Source of the DNA: Reyranella humidisoli
GTDB taxonomy: Bacteria; Pseudomonadota; Alphaproteobacteria; Reyranellales; Reyranellaceae
Length of the DNA stretch: 64,000 bases
Reading direction: 5' to 3'
NCBI RefSeq assembly: GCF_019039055.1
Contig: NZ_JAHOPB010000001.1
Coordinates: 620,001 to 684,000 of the forward strand
Each line of letters begins with the position of its first letter. The first letter of the stretch is position 1. Shown here one piece after another: positions 8,248 to 17,060 of this stretch. The notes beneath the pieces were generated by a model that was not told where the DNA came from, searched no databases, and was given only the letters and a program-made list of their open reading frames with translations. Both the position numbers and the translations under genes were made by a program.

Positions 8248-9037
8248 ATCCATTTGTTTGATCGGTTCGGCGATCTGGAGCGTTCTGCATTGCGCCCCGG
8301 CAACGTCCATTCGGCAGACGGCTGGAAAGCGGTGCTCGAACCAGTCGTGGCCCGCTAACGGGAGCGTGACCGCCGGCGCTACTTCCGCGCCGATACCGCC
8401 TTCGCCAACCCCGAGGTCTACGAGTTCCTGGAGGCCGAAGGCTACAAGTACACGATCCGGCTGCCCGCCAACCGCATCCTCCAGGAGCGCATCGGCTACC
8501 TGCTCAAGCGCCCTGTTGGTCGCCCGCCGATCACGATCCGACGATACTACGCCAGCTTCCGCTATCAGGCGCAGAGCTGGGCGATGCCACGACGCGTCGT
8601 CGCCAAGGTCGAGTGGCACCGGTGAGCTTTATCCCCTCGTCAGCTTTATCGTCACCAATCTGTCCCGACCAGTGGAACGGGTCGTCGCCTTCTACAACAA
8701 GCGCGGGACGTGCGAGCAATGGATCAAGGAAGGCAAGAACGCGATCAAGTGGACGCGGCTGTCATGTTGCTCGTTCGCCGCCAATGCGGTGCGTCTCCAG
8801 TTGCACGTGCTGGCCTACAATCTCGCCAACTTCATGCGGACCCTGGCGCTACCCGAGGCGGTTGCGCAGCGGTCGCTGACCAGCCTGCGGGAGAAGCTGA
8901 TCAAGATCGGTGCCAAGGTCGTGCGCCACGCCCGCTACGCCGTCTTCCAGATGACCGAGGTCGCGGTGCCGAAGGAACTGTTCGAGAAAATGCTGCGGCT
9001 GATCGACGGGCTGCGAAGACGGCCAGCTCCGACGTAG
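8248..9037 (+). pseudogene. IS1380 family transposase, 5'-truncated with stop and frameshift
   Basis: Homology starts mid-protein at LFDRFGDLERSALRPG (8254 onward), runs through RYYF-type blocks (RRYFRADTAFANPEVYEF, LLKRPVGRPP) and continues in another frame from GELYPLVSFIVTNLSRP (8621) to a TAG at 9035-9037. An in-frame TAA lies at 8356-8358, and a two-base loss near 8620 shifts the frame where EWHPGELYP is expected. The C-terminal CEQWIKEGKNAIKWTRLSC block is well kept. The N-terminal half of the transposase is absent. Confidence 0.85.
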
Positions 9038-9257
9038 GACTGAACGGGGCGGATGCGTTGTCACCATGGGAGGAGTGCGTCTGAATTACGAGGGAAAGGG
9101 GCAAATCGATGGATCAAAGCTCGTTTTGGACGGTGGACGCTGCCAGGGGCGCCGGGAAAACCGCACAGGCCGCTCATGGCTTCCCCGGAACCAGGCAGAA
9201 TGCTAGCTTTCGCCCCACTCTTGGGGTTCATCTGGAGAATGTCGGTTTAGGCCAGTC
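8248..9257. mobile_element. Decayed IS1380-type insertion sequence, left end lost
   Basis: The stretch holds a broken transposase of the IS1380 family and then about 220 bases of IS 3' flank ending near the sequence AATGTCGGTTTAGGCC (about 9239-9254). That end resembles the terminal inverted repeats I recall for rhizobial IS1380 elements. No matching left repeat is visible upstream of 8248, where the N-terminal half of the transposase is missing. The element is therefore immobile. Confidence 0.65.
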
Positions 9258-9320
9258 GGGTTTCTCGTACCCGGGCCGCACCCCTCCATGACCAGAGCGA
9301 AATGACCAGAAAGAAACGCC

Positions 9321-10259
9321 ATGACCAGCCGCAGAACTGCATTGAAACTGGGAGCCGCCGTTGCGGGCAGTTTCATGATTAACCGCGGCGCACTCGCCGC
9401 GGACAGCATCAGGGTGATCGTGCCTTGGGGACAAGGCGGTCAGGTCGGCCAATTATTTCAACTCATCCAAGGGCCTTTCACCAAAGCGATGGGAATGCCG
9501 GTCGTCATCGATTTTGTGGCAGGCGACGGTGGCAAGCTTGGGACGCGGGAGACTATCCGCTCGAAGCCCGACAGCCGCACGCTTCTGATAAATTGTCCGG
9601 ATATACTGGCTAGGTGGGAATTCGAGGGCGACAAGCTGCTGGCCGACCTCAGGCCAGTCGCCAAGCTCACCCGTGGCATGTCACTAGCTATCGCTGTTCG
9701 CGAGGACTCGGCGCTGAAAGACTGGCAGGGTATGTCCAACGCCTCGAAGAGTTCGGCATTAACGATGCCCGAGGGTGGATCTGAGCGCCTTTTATTGGAC
9801 ATGGTCAAGAAGCGCACAGGCATCTCCTTCACGATGCAACCGTCGAATAGCTGGGCCTCCGCTGCCGCCTTGTTATTGAGCGGCAAGGCCGACCTCGCGC
9901 ACTTTGGTACTGACTGGGCCCTGACTTACAACGAGAAGGCTTCTGCCAAGGATAAGTTGCGGTTCCTCGCCACCTTTGGCGCCGAGCGGGCGCCCGAACT
10001 GCCCAATGTTCCGACCTTTGCCGAGATCGTGGGCGACCCCAAGGCAGCGTTTGCTTTCAGCTTTGCGGTATGGTCCGCCGCAACTGCCGATAAAGCCTTC
10101 ACCGACAAGGCGACGGCAGCGCTGCTGTCGATTGCCGGGAACGAGGCCATGCACGCCGAGGCGCGCAAGCTGCGCATTCCACTGCAGATCGACGGGCCGC
10201 AAGTGGTGCTCGAAACTCTGGCACGCGACCGTCGGGTGCTGAAGGACGTGTACGGCTGA
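9321..10259 (+). CDS. Tripartite tricarboxylate transporter (Bug) substrate-binding protein
   Basis: The 312-residue periplasmic receptor starts with a Tat-like signal (SRRTALKLGAAVAG, cut near GALA-A at about 27). The mature part follows the Bug pattern: IRVIVPWGQGGQ near the start, AGDGGKLGT in the ligand loop, and a late DGPQVV-type block. Bug proteins hand carboxylates or related solutes to TctAB permeases; no such permease is nearby, which is common for this family. Two ATGs at 9288 and 9302 with the same ATGACCAG context are out of frame, so 9321 is the start. It lies right after the IS remnant. Confidence 0.85.
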   Translation: MTSRRTALKLGAAVAGSFMINRGALAADSIRVIVPWGQGGQVGQLFQLIQGPFTKAMGMPVVIDFVAGDGGKLGTRETIRSKPDSRTLLINCPDILARWEFEGDKLLADLRPVAKLTRGMSLAIAVREDSALKDWQGMSNASKSSALTMPEGGSERLLLDMVKKRTGISFTMQPSNSWASAAALLLSGKADLAHFGTDWALTYNEKASAKDKLRFLATFGAERAPELPNVPTFAEIVGDPKAAFAFSFAVWSAATADKAFTDKATAALLSIAGNEAMHAEARKLRIPLQIDGPQVVLETLARDRRVLKDVYG

Positions 10260-10295
10260 ACGCGGGCGATCCTGCCGATGCAGCAAGCCTCAGGG

Positions 10296-10327
10296 TCCTG
10301 GCGGTTCGTTGAAAGGACCGCCAGGGA
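10296..10327 (+). terminator. Hairpin downstream of the Bug gene
   Basis: TCCTGGCGGT (10296-10305) pairs with ACCGCCAGGGA (10317-10327) around an 11-base loop, 37 bases after the stop codon. No clear T run follows, so it may be a weak or Rho-assisted terminator. The rest of 10260-10498 shows no gene. Confidence 0.4.
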
Positions 10328-10498
10328 ACCTTCGAACGTCTTGTAGGGGATGTACGCCGCGCGCGCCTCTCGCGATCATGGCAAGAAATCTACCTTGTCC
10401 GGCCGAATCCGTATTAGTGGTCTATCACCCGCCCCCGGGCGCAGGGACACGCGCCGCAGGCAGCAGTACTTGGTGGAATCCGCACTTAAGCGTTGCCA

Positions 10499-10930
10499 TT
10501 AGCCGGCGACGATGTAGGCCCGCAGCGCCTCGGTCTCTTGACGGGCCTCTTCGAGACGCGTCTTCACGACGTCGCCGATGGAGACGAGGCCCAGCAGTTC
10601 GCCGTGACGCACAACCGGCAGGTGACGGAATCGACCGCGCGTCATGAGCTGCATGACATGGTCGATCGAATCGTCGGGATCGCAGGTCACGACATCGCGG
10701 GTCATGACGGCGCGGGCCTCGAGATCCAGGGCGGCGGCGCCGTGCCTGGCGAAGGCGTGCACGAGGTCGCGCTCGGAGACGATGCCGGCGACCGAATCGT
10801 CGGAATCGAGAATCAGCACAGACCCGATGCGACGCGTGCTCAGCTGCTGGGAGATCTGGCCGACCGTGGTGCCCGGCGTGACCGTGAAAACGAGACCGCC
10901 CTTACGCGACAGGATATCGGAGACGAACAT
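10499..10930 (-). CDS. CBS-domain-pair protein
   Basis: This 143-residue cytoplasmic protein consists of two CBS domains: [11 protein letters not shown]...[22 protein letters not shown] in the first half and [23 protein letters not shown]...HLPVV...[11 protein letters not shown] in the second. Such pairs bind adenosine nucleotides and act as energy sensors, here without a fused enzyme. ATG at 10930 is chosen because AGGGAGGA sits five bases upstream; a longer reading from 10972 would bury it. It is divergent from queC, so the 83 bases between them must hold both promoters. Confidence 0.88.
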   Translation of the reverse strand: MFVSDILSRKGGLVFTVTPGTTVGQISQQLSTRRIGSVLILDSDDSVAGIVSERDLVHAFARHGAAALDLEARAVMTRDVVTCDPDDSIDHVMQLMTRGRFRHLPVVRHGELLGLVSIGDVVKTRLEEARQETEALRAYIVAG

Positions 10931-11013
10931 CGGTTCCTCCCTCCGTGGTTGCAGGACTGGTAAACAAGCCAACGCTGTGGCGCGAAGGGAGGTTGCGGGC
11001 GATAAAGCCCCTC

Positions 11014-11727
11014 ATGAACGATGCTCGGTCAGCCCTCGTCCTCTTCTCCGGCGGTCAGGATTCCACCACGTGTCTGGCCTGGGCGCTAGAGCGATTCACG
11101 CATGTCGAGACGGTGGCTTTTGACTACCGCCAGAGGCATCGAATCGAGCTGGATCAAAGGCTTATCGTTCTCGACGAGGTCAGGCGCCGCTTCCCTCAGT
11201 GGGCCGACCGGCTGGGCGAGGACCATTTCATCGACATGGGCGTGCTGGGCCAGATCAGCGAAACCTCGCTGACGCGCGACGTCGCCTTCGCGATGGAAAA
11301 GGACGGCCTGCCCAACAGCTTCGTGCCCGGCCGCAACCTGCTGTTCTTCACCTTCGCCGCGGCCGTCGCGTGGCGGCGAAACATCCGCAACCTGGTGGGC
11401 GGCATGTGCGAGACGGATTTCTCGGGCTATCCGGACTGCCGCGACAACACGATCAAAGCGCTGCAGGTCACGCTCAACCTCGGAATGGATCGCGCCTTCG
11501 TGCTGCACACACCGCTGATGTGGCTCGACAAGGCCGAGACCTGGGGGCTGGCGAACGCGCTGGGCGGCAATCCGCTCGTCGAGCTGGTCCTGGAGCACAC
11601 CCATACCTGCTACGACAGCGTACGCGGTCCGCGAAATGACTGGGGATACGGGTGCGGCGAATGCCCCGCCTGCGCACTTCGCAAGCGGGGCTTCGTGGCC
11701 TGGCGCGAGGGAAAATCCTCGCTCTGA
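11014..11727 (+). CDS. queC: 7-cyano-7-deazaguanine (preQ0) synthase QueC
   Basis: QueC converts 7-carboxy-7-deazaguanine and ammonia to preQ0 using ATP, a step of queuosine synthesis. The 237 residues show the PP-loop SGGQDST (12-18), VPGRNLLFF, and a zinc site made of a cysteine followed by CxxCxxC near the C-terminus (CGECPAC). ATG at 11014 fits the family N-terminus ([11 protein letters not shown]); there is no strong ribosome site directly before it, and AAGGGAGG lies about 20 bases further up. A queuosine-precursor-type transporter gene lies 620 bases downstream. Confidence 0.95.
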   Translation: MNDARSALVLFSGGQDSTTCLAWALERFTHVETVAFDYRQRHRIELDQRLIVLDEVRRRFPQWADRLGEDHFIDMGVLGQISETSLTRDVAFAMEKDGLPNSFVPGRNLLFFTFAAAVAWRRNIRNLVGGMCETDFSGYPDCRDNTIKALQVTLNLGMDRAFVLHTPLMWLDKAETWGLANALGGNPLVELVLEHTHTCYDSVRGPRNDWGYGCGECPACALRKRGFVAWREGKSSL

Positions 11728-11733
11728 GAGAGG

Positions 11734-12252
11734 TTAGCGGCCGCCCGCGAGCTGACGGGCGCCGGTCAGGTTCTGCTGGATCTTCGGAAGCTGGCCCTGG
11801 GCATAGCGGCGCAGCGCACCGTTGCCGCCGTCCTGCGAATAGGCGCCATACTGCGCGTTGGCATCGATGTGCGCAGCCAGTTGGGCGTTGGCGTAGGAGG
11901 TGTCGAATTCGACGCCTTCCAGCACGTTCAGCCGCTGCAGGGTCGCGGTCCAGCCCGGCGCGTTGCTCGGATCGGGCGCGTACGAGACGCCGGCCTCCTG
12001 GCGCGACTTGCTGAGGTACTGCGCGGCCTCGGTCTGGTCCGCGACCATGCGGGCCGCGAAACCGCGGACGTTCTCGTTCGTCGACTTGGCGAGCGCGAGG
12101 CGGCCCGAGGCGATCTCGAAGTCGTTGAACTCCTGGGCGAAGCCCACGAAACGGGCGTCGGGTAGCGCGTTGACGGCGAACGCGGCGCCGGCCGGAAGAA
12201 CCGACAGGGCGGCAACGCCGAACAGGACAGAGCGGCGGGCGATGGGCTGCAT
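11734..12252 (-). CDS. DUF4142 family exported protein
   Basis: The 172-residue protein starts with MQPIARRSVLFGVAAL and ends its signal at AGAAFA; the double arginine suggests Tat export. The mature part (about 28-172) is a DUF4142 helical, ferritin-like bundle: FVGFAQEFNDFEIASGRLAL, AARMVADQTEA, GVEFDTSYANAQLAAH. The function of the family is unknown. ATG at 12252 has AGGAG seven bases upstream. It lies opposite to and between queC and the VUT transporter. Confidence 0.85.
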   Translation of the reverse strand: MQPIARRSVLFGVAALSVLPAGAAFAVNALPDARFVGFAQEFNDFEIASGRLALAKSTNENVRGFAARMVADQTEAAQYLSKSRQEAGVSYAPDPSNAPGWTATLQRLNVLEGVEFDTSYANAQLAAHIDANAQYGAYSQDGGNGALRRYAQGQLPKIQQNLTGARQLAGGR

Positions 12253-12346
12253 GAAATACTCCTGAATTGTGTACTCTTGAACGCAACCAGTGCGGGCGGG
12301 TTCCCCTGGGTTCCAGTGGCGCAACAGACCTGCTAGGAGCGCGGGC

Positions 12347-12913
12347 ATGATTTCGTCCAAGCAGGCCAAGATCGAAGGCCTCGCCTACTTCCTGGCTTTC
12401 GTCGCCTGCATCCCGCTCGCCAACTGGATGATCGGGCATGTCGGAACCGTCTGCGTGCCGCAGGGTCCGTGCCTGGTGCCGGTCTGGCCGTGGGGCCCAG
12501 GGGCCAAGCCGCTGATGGCGCCGTCGGGCGTGCTGATGATCGGCCTGGCGCTGGTCCTTCGTGATCTCGTGCAGCGGCGCCTGGGTCGCGGCGTCACCCT
12601 GGGGGCCATCGTGGCCGGCGCGGCCCTGTCGGGCGCCGTCGCGCCGCCTCAGCTTCTCGTCGCCTCGACCGCCGCCTTCCTGCTCTCCGAACTCGCCGAC
12701 TTCGCCGTCTACACGCCGCTGCAGTCGCGCGGCCTGGTCCTGGCGGTGCTGGCCAGCAGCGTCGTCGGGCTGGTGGCCGACAGCGTCCTGTTCCTGTGGC
12801 TGGCCTTCGGCAGCCTCGACTATGTGGCCGGGCAGATCATGGGCAAGCTCTGGATGGTGCTGCTGGCCCTGCCCTTCATTCACTGGATCCGCAAACGCGA
12901 GTTGTCGACATGA
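12347..12913 (+). CDS. VUT family (DUF165, YhhQ-like) membrane protein, probable queuosine-precursor transporter
   Basis: This 188-residue inner-membrane protein has about five to six hydrophobic helices and the family's ELADFAVYTPLQ segment. Characterised YhhQ members import preQ0/preQ1; location close to queC supports a link to queuosine. The start at 12347 follows TAGGAGCG, giving MISSKQAKIEG. Its stop overlaps the start of the next gene (ATGA). Membership is from sequence features; substrate is inferred. Confidence 0.78.
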   Translation: MISSKQAKIEGLAYFLAFVACIPLANWMIGHVGTVCVPQGPCLVPVWPWGPGAKPLMAPSGVLMIGLALVLRDLVQRRLGRGVTLGAIVAGAALSGAVAPPQLLVASTAAFLLSELADFAVYTPLQSRGLVLAVLASSVVGLVADSVLFLWLAFGSLDYVAGQIMGKLWMVLLALPFIHWIRKRELST

Positions 12914-13356
12914 GCCTTTCCCTTCTCCCCGTGGACGACAATGTGTCCGTGTCGGGCCAACTCACGCCAGCCGACATGAAGGAGATCGCCGGCGCGGGCT
13001 TCACCGCCGTGGTGAACAACCGGCCCGACGGCGAGGCCTTGTACGGCCAGCCAAGGACCGCCGACCTGCGGGCGGCCGCCGAGGCAGCCGGACTGCAATT
13101 CCTCGACCTGCCCTTCTCCGGTCCGCGCGCGACGCCCGACCAGGTGCGCGCCCTCGCCGATCTGCTGGCGGGCGGCGACGGCCGGGTCGTCGCCTTCTGC
13201 AAGAGCGGCATGCGCTCGGCGCTTCTCTGGGGCGCCGCGTCGCTGGCCAATGGCCGCTCCCTCGAAGAGGTGCTTCAGGGCGCCCGCAAGGCCGGACAGG
13301 AGTTGAGCGGCGCGGCCGACCTGATGACCGGTCTCGCGCAAGCGGCGCGAAGCTGA
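12910..13356 (+). CDS. TIGR01244 (Blh N-domain-like) phosphatase-fold protein
   Basis: The 148-residue protein has a protein-tyrosine-phosphatase-like fold with a C-x5-R loop (FCKSGMRSALL, Cys at about 97) and VNNRPDGE near residue 35. It matches the 'beta-lactamase hydrolase-like / sulfur transferase' TIGR01244 family, often fused or adjacent to rhodanese or ETHE1-like proteins. Here it stands alone, translationally coupled to the VUT transporter gene. Whether it acts as phosphatase or sulfur carrier is open. Confidence 0.8.
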   Translation: MSLSLLPVDDNVSVSGQLTPADMKEIAGAGFTAVVNNRPDGEALYGQPRTADLRAAAEAAGLQFLDLPFSGPRATPDQVRALADLLAGGDGRVVAFCKSGMRSALLWGAASLANGRSLEEVLQGARKAGQELSGAADLMTGLAQAARS

Positions 13357-13463
13357 CATGTGAACGGCGGCCAAAGCCGCCGGCCGAAAGACTTGGCTTG
13401 CACCGGACGCGCTGCCGCTTCTTAATCGCGCGTCCTGAAGAGATCCGTTGGGGGAATGTTCAC

Positions 13464-14294
13464 ATGATGAAGTCGATTCTGGCCGTGTCCGAGGGCGGTC
13501 CCGATGCCGCGATGTCGTTCCGGCTCGCCGCCCGGGTCGCCTCGATCTTCGACGCCAGCGTGGACGCGCTGCACCTCCCGGTCGGTCCGGCCGGCGGCGC
13601 CGTCGGCGGTCTCGCCATGAGCGGCGAGGCGATGCCCCTGATCATGAACCTCGATGACGACCGGCTCGAGGAGCGCAGCAAGGCGTCCGAGAGCGCGTAC
13701 AAGGAAGTGCTCGGTGGTCTGGCGGGCTCGACCTATACCGCCGCCGAGACCGCGACGCTCGACACGCTGGTCGCGATGGGCCGCTGCTCGGACCTGGTGG
13801 TGCTCGGCCGTCCCGGCTCCGATCCCGAGAACGTGGCGCCCGCCACCGTCGAGGCCGCCATCCATGAATGCGCCCGCGCCGTCATGATCGCGCCGCCGAA
13901 CGCCGGCAGCGGCGGCTTCGGCTCGATCGTCGTGGCATGGAACGGCAGCTTCCAGGCCGCCCGCGCCGTCGAATACTCCCTGCCGTTCCTCGCGAAGGCC
14001 AACAGCGTGACGCTGCTGGTCGTCGGCTCGAAGGCCGACGATGTCGGCGCCTCGTACCTCGCGCGCAACCTCGGCCGCCACGGCATCAAGACCGTCATCG
14101 ACGCGATCGATCCCGGCGCTGTGTCGGGCCGTGCACGCGGCCGCGCCCTGCTCGACTACACGCACGGCAAGGGCGCCGACCTGCTGGTGATGGGCGCCTA
14201 CGGCCGCGGCCAGGTGCTGAGCTTCCTCGGCCTCGGCGGCGCGACCGGCAAGGTCATCTCATCCTGCCGCGTGCCGCTGTTGATGGCTCACTAG
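13464..14294 (+). CDS. Universal stress protein (UspA family)
   Basis: The 276-residue protein has a UspA fold: MKSILAVSEGG at the N-terminus and, in the second half, SIVVAWNGSFQAARAVEY followed by GADLLVMGAYGRGQ and GGATGKVI, the G-x2-G-x9-G-(S/T)-type ATP-binding loop. The first half looks like a degenerate Usp domain, so it is a tandem form. The ATG at 13464 has GGGGGA eight bases upstream. No partner gene suggests a more exact role. Confidence 0.85.
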   Translation: MMKSILAVSEGGPDAAMSFRLAARVASIFDASVDALHLPVGPAGGAVGGLAMSGEAMPLIMNLDDDRLEERSKASESAYKEVLGGLAGSTYTAAETATLDTLVAMGRCSDLVVLGRPGSDPENVAPATVEAAIHECARAVMIAPPNAGSGGFGSIVVAWNGSFQAARAVEYSLPFLAKANSVTLLVVGSKADDVGASYLARNLGRHGIKTVIDAIDPGAVSGRARGRALLDYTHGKGADLLVMGAYGRGQVLSFLGLGGATGKVISSCRVPLLMAH

Positions 14295-14313
14295 GCCGAG
14301 CAAAGCTCGGCCG
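14295..14313. terminator. Perfect hairpin between convergent genes
   Basis: GGCCGAGC (14295-14302) and GCTCGGCC (14306-14313) form a perfect eight-base stem with an AAA loop directly after the universal stress gene stop and before the end of the convergent gene. No T run is seen on either strand. Confidence 0.45.
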
Positions 14314-14326
14314 CAGGCGAAAGTCC

Positions 14327-15808
14327 TTACGGGCAGGCGCCCGCGCCCTGGGCCACGACCTGCGGGTCGGTGCACGCGGTGCAGGCGTTGCTGTAGGTCT
14401 TGCGTGAGCCGTCGCGCAACTGCCCGCAGGCGGGCCGATAATCCTTGGTGCACATCTGCGGCCGCGGATCGGCGCACTGTCCGCCGGCGACCGGCATCGA
14501 TTCCGGTGCGAGTTCGGCGCGGACGAAGCGGAACATGAACGGTTGCGTGCGGTAGTCGCTCAGCGTGCCGAACATCGCGATCTTCGTGCCCACCGACGGC
14601 GGCGGGTTCAGCGGACGCGACGTCGTGACCTCGATGTCGACGAGATTGCCGGCCTGCGCCTCGTCGGTGATCGCGCCTTCGATGCGCTCGGGCGTGACCG
14701 AGATCACCTTGAACATGAGCTTGAGCCGCGAGGCGGCCTGCCTCTCGCCGATCGCCTTCCACACCGCCTCGGCCGCGCGCTTGTTGGCCGGGCTGACATC
14801 GCGGTGACGCAACACGAGAACCCACTGTGCCGGGGTGAGTTTGTTGACCTCGTTGTCCTCCAGCACCTGCAGCGCCTGTTCCGGCGGCGTCATGGCGCGC
14901 GGGATCGATCTCTTGAAGTTGGCCGGCGGCGCGGTTTCGTTCGCCACCCGCGTCACGATCGCGTCCCATCCCTCCTCGCTGCCGCGATAGACGCGATAGC
15001 GCGAGCGAACATAGCGGTCGATGTCCTGCGCGGCCGAATCGTTCTTCGCCGCCTTCGCGATGGCGATCGCGCGGGCGCCGTACCAGAAGCCCAGCGCATC
15101 GACCGGCGAGCCTTCGAGCTGCACGACGGCGTACTGATAGACATCCTGAAGATTGGTGGGGTCGGCCGCGACCGCCTCGCGATAGAATACGCGCGCCTTG
15201 TCGTAGTCCTTCTCCTGCAACGCCGCGAAGCCCAGCACGCCGTTGAAGATGCCGGCGAGCTGCTCCTTCACCTTCGCGAAGCCCTCGTCGTCGAGCAGCG
15301 CCGGCTTCTGCCACTTTGGCATCACGGCGAGGCCGCGCTGCGAGGCCGTCACCGCGCCGGCGAGCGCCGCGGCCTCGCCTCCGGAGGCCTTGAGGCGTCC
15401 CACATAGGCCCGGTTGGCAAGCGCGCGCACATTGTCGGGATCGACCTGCAGCAGGCGGGCGACCAGCACGTCGGCCTTGGCCGGCTGGTTGGCGGCCTGC
15501 CACGCCGAGATCGCCTGTTCGTGCGCCTCGAACCGCAGGATGCTGCCGGGATACCACGCGATGAACACTTCCATCGCCTGCGCCTTGCGCGCGGGATCCT
15601 TCGTGTTCAGTGCCGCCATGTAGCTGTCGTACTCGGCGGGATTGGCGAAGCTGCTGCGCTGCGCCGAGCCTGGCGCCTGGGCAGGGGCCGCCTGGCCCGG
15701 ACCCTGCGCCGGAGCCTGAACCGTAGGCTGCGTCTGAGCCGAGGCGTGCAATGGCGCGACGGCGCACACCGCCGCGAAAACGAGAGCCATCCATCGCAAC
15801 GCCTGCAT
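14327..15808 (-). CDS. Exported repeat-helical protein with C-terminal Kazal-like domain
   Basis: The 493-residue protein starts with a Sec signal (MQALRWMALVFAAV...ASA, cut near 24) and a low-complexity Q/P/A linker (about 25-52). Residues about 60-300 are alpha-helical and TPR-like (alternating A/L patterns, DPARKAQAMEVF). The last 49 residues are cysteine-rich with CTKDYRPACGQLRDGSRKT..YSNACTACTD, the pattern of a Kazal-type inhibitor (C...P-x-C-G...TY-x-N-x-C). ATG at 15808 is preceded by GGAGAGGAG. I do not recognise a full-length family. The gene is divergent from the RND pump. Confidence 0.7.
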   Translation of the reverse strand: MQALRWMALVFAAVCAVAPLHASAQTQPTVQAPAQGPGQAAPAQAPGSAQRSSFANPAEYDSYMAALNTKDPARKAQAMEVFIAWYPGSILRFEAHEQAISAWQAANQPAKADVLVARLLQVDPDNVRALANRAYVGRLKASGGEAAALAGAVTASQRGLAVMPKWQKPALLDDEGFAKVKEQLAGIFNGVLGFAALQEKDYDKARVFYREAVAADPTNLQDVYQYAVVQLEGSPVDALGFWYGARAIAIAKAAKNDSAAQDIDRYVRSRYRVYRGSEEGWDAIVTRVANETAPPANFKRSIPRAMTPPEQALQVLEDNEVNKLTPAQWVLVLRHRDVSPANKRAAEAVWKAIGERQAASRLKLMFKVISVTPERIEGAITDEAQAGNLVDIEVTTSRPLNPPPSVGTKIAMFGTLSDYRTQPFMFRFVRAELAPESMPVAGGQCADPRPQMCTKDYRPACGQLRDGSRKTYSNACTACTDPQVVAQGAGACP

Positions 15809-15920
15809 CCCCGACTCCTCTCCGATCACACGCTGTCTTGCAAGGCCCAATCGGCCTGAATTGCCGTGACCATCCAGGGGAATTGAGGCACTCTTCCGGC
15901 GCTAGATTTAAGCGGGGAAA

Positions 15921-17057
15921 ATGACGATGAGAAACCGGCGTTCGACGGCATCGATGCTCGTCGCTGCGGCGCTTTGGGTCGCCTGCGGCATGACACCGGC
16001 GCTCGCCCAGCAAGGCGGTCCGCCGCCGGCCGTCCTCGTCCAGCCCGCCGAGATGAAGCCGATCGCCGACCAGGCCGAGTTCATCGGCCGCGCCGCCGCC
16101 GTCGACAAGGTCGAGCTGCGCGCCCGGGTGAAGGGCTTCCTCGGGCCCCGCAAGTTCGCCGACGGCGACCAGGTCAAGAAGGACCAGATCGTCTTCACCA
16201 TCGAGCCCGAGACCTACCAGGCGGCGGTCGACCAGAAGAAGGCCCAGCGGGATGCCTCGCTGGCGGCGCTGGCAAACGCCGAGATGCAGCTCAAGCGCGC
16301 CGCCGAGCTGCTGCGCACCAACACCGGCACCCAGGTCACCTACGACCAGCGCCTGTCCGAGCAGCTCCAGGCCAAGGCCCAGGTCGAGGACGCCAGCGCC
16401 CAGCTCCGCGATGCCGAACTGCAGCTGTCCTACACCGAGATCAAGTCGCCGATCGACGGCCGCATCGGCCGTGCCGCCTTCTCGCCGGGCAACCTCGTCA
16501 GCCCCGATTCGGGCGTGCTGGCAACCGTCGTCAGCGAGCATCCGATCCGTGTGCTCTTCCCCGTGACGCAGCGTGAGCTGCTCGACGCCCGCCGCGAGCA
16601 GGCCGCCGATCCGAACGGCATCGTCGTGCGCATCCGGCTGGCCGACGGCTCGATCTACAAGGAAAAGGGCAAGATCGACTTCATCGACAACACGGTCGAC
16701 GCCAAGACCGACGGCCAGATCGTGCGCGCCACCTTCCCCAACACGGGCGGCGTGTTGACCGACGGCCAGACCCTGCGCGTCATCATCGAGGGCGAGACGG
16801 TGCCGACGGCGGTCGCCGTGCCGCAGGCCGCCATCGCCCAGGACCAGACCGGCGCCTATCTGTTCGTCGTCAACGACAAGAACGTGGTCGAGCAGAAGAG
16901 GGTCAGGACCGGTGTGTCGCGAGACGGCATGGTCGCCATCACCTCGGGCCTCCAAGCTGGCGAAAGGGTCATCGTCCAGGGCCAGCAGCGCGTGCGGCCG
17001 GGCATGACGGTCAATCCCACCGTGGCGCCGCCCGCAGCCTCGACGCAGAAGCAGTAA
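15921..17057 (+). CDS. RND efflux periplasmic adaptor (AcrA-like membrane fusion protein)
   Basis: This 378-residue protein has a signal peptide (to about residue 30, ALAQQ), then a barrel-sandwich and long hairpin (VELRARVKGFL..., coiled coil about 100-155), a beta-barrel and a membrane-proximal domain (GDTVPTAVAVPQAAI-like; QGQQRVRPGMTV at the end). These are typical of AcrA/MexA adaptors. The gene ends three bases before the RND pump gene. No lipobox cysteine is evident, unlike AcrA. No outer-membrane channel is encoded next to it. Confidence 0.92.
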   Translation: MTMRNRRSTASMLVAAALWVACGMTPALAQQGGPPPAVLVQPAEMKPIADQAEFIGRAAAVDKVELRARVKGFLGPRKFADGDQVKKDQIVFTIEPETYQAAVDQKKAQRDASLAALANAEMQLKRAAELLRTNTGTQVTYDQRLSEQLQAKAQVEDASAQLRDAELQLSYTEIKSPIDGRIGRAAFSPGNLVSPDSGVLATVVSEHPIRVLFPVTQRELLDARREQAADPNGIVVRIRLADGSIYKEKGKIDFIDNTVDAKTDGQIVRATFPNTGGVLTDGQTLRVIIEGETVPTAVAVPQAAIAQDQTGAYLFVVNDKNVVEQKRVRTGVSRDGMVAITSGLQAGERVIVQGQQRVRPGMTVNPTVAPPAASTQKQ

Positions 17058-17060
17058 GTC

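Noticed and set aside
9281..9330. Three ATGACCAG repeats as alternative starts of the Bug gene
   Set aside because: The first two ATGs (9288, 9302) are out of frame with the receptor, and only the third gives a signal peptide.
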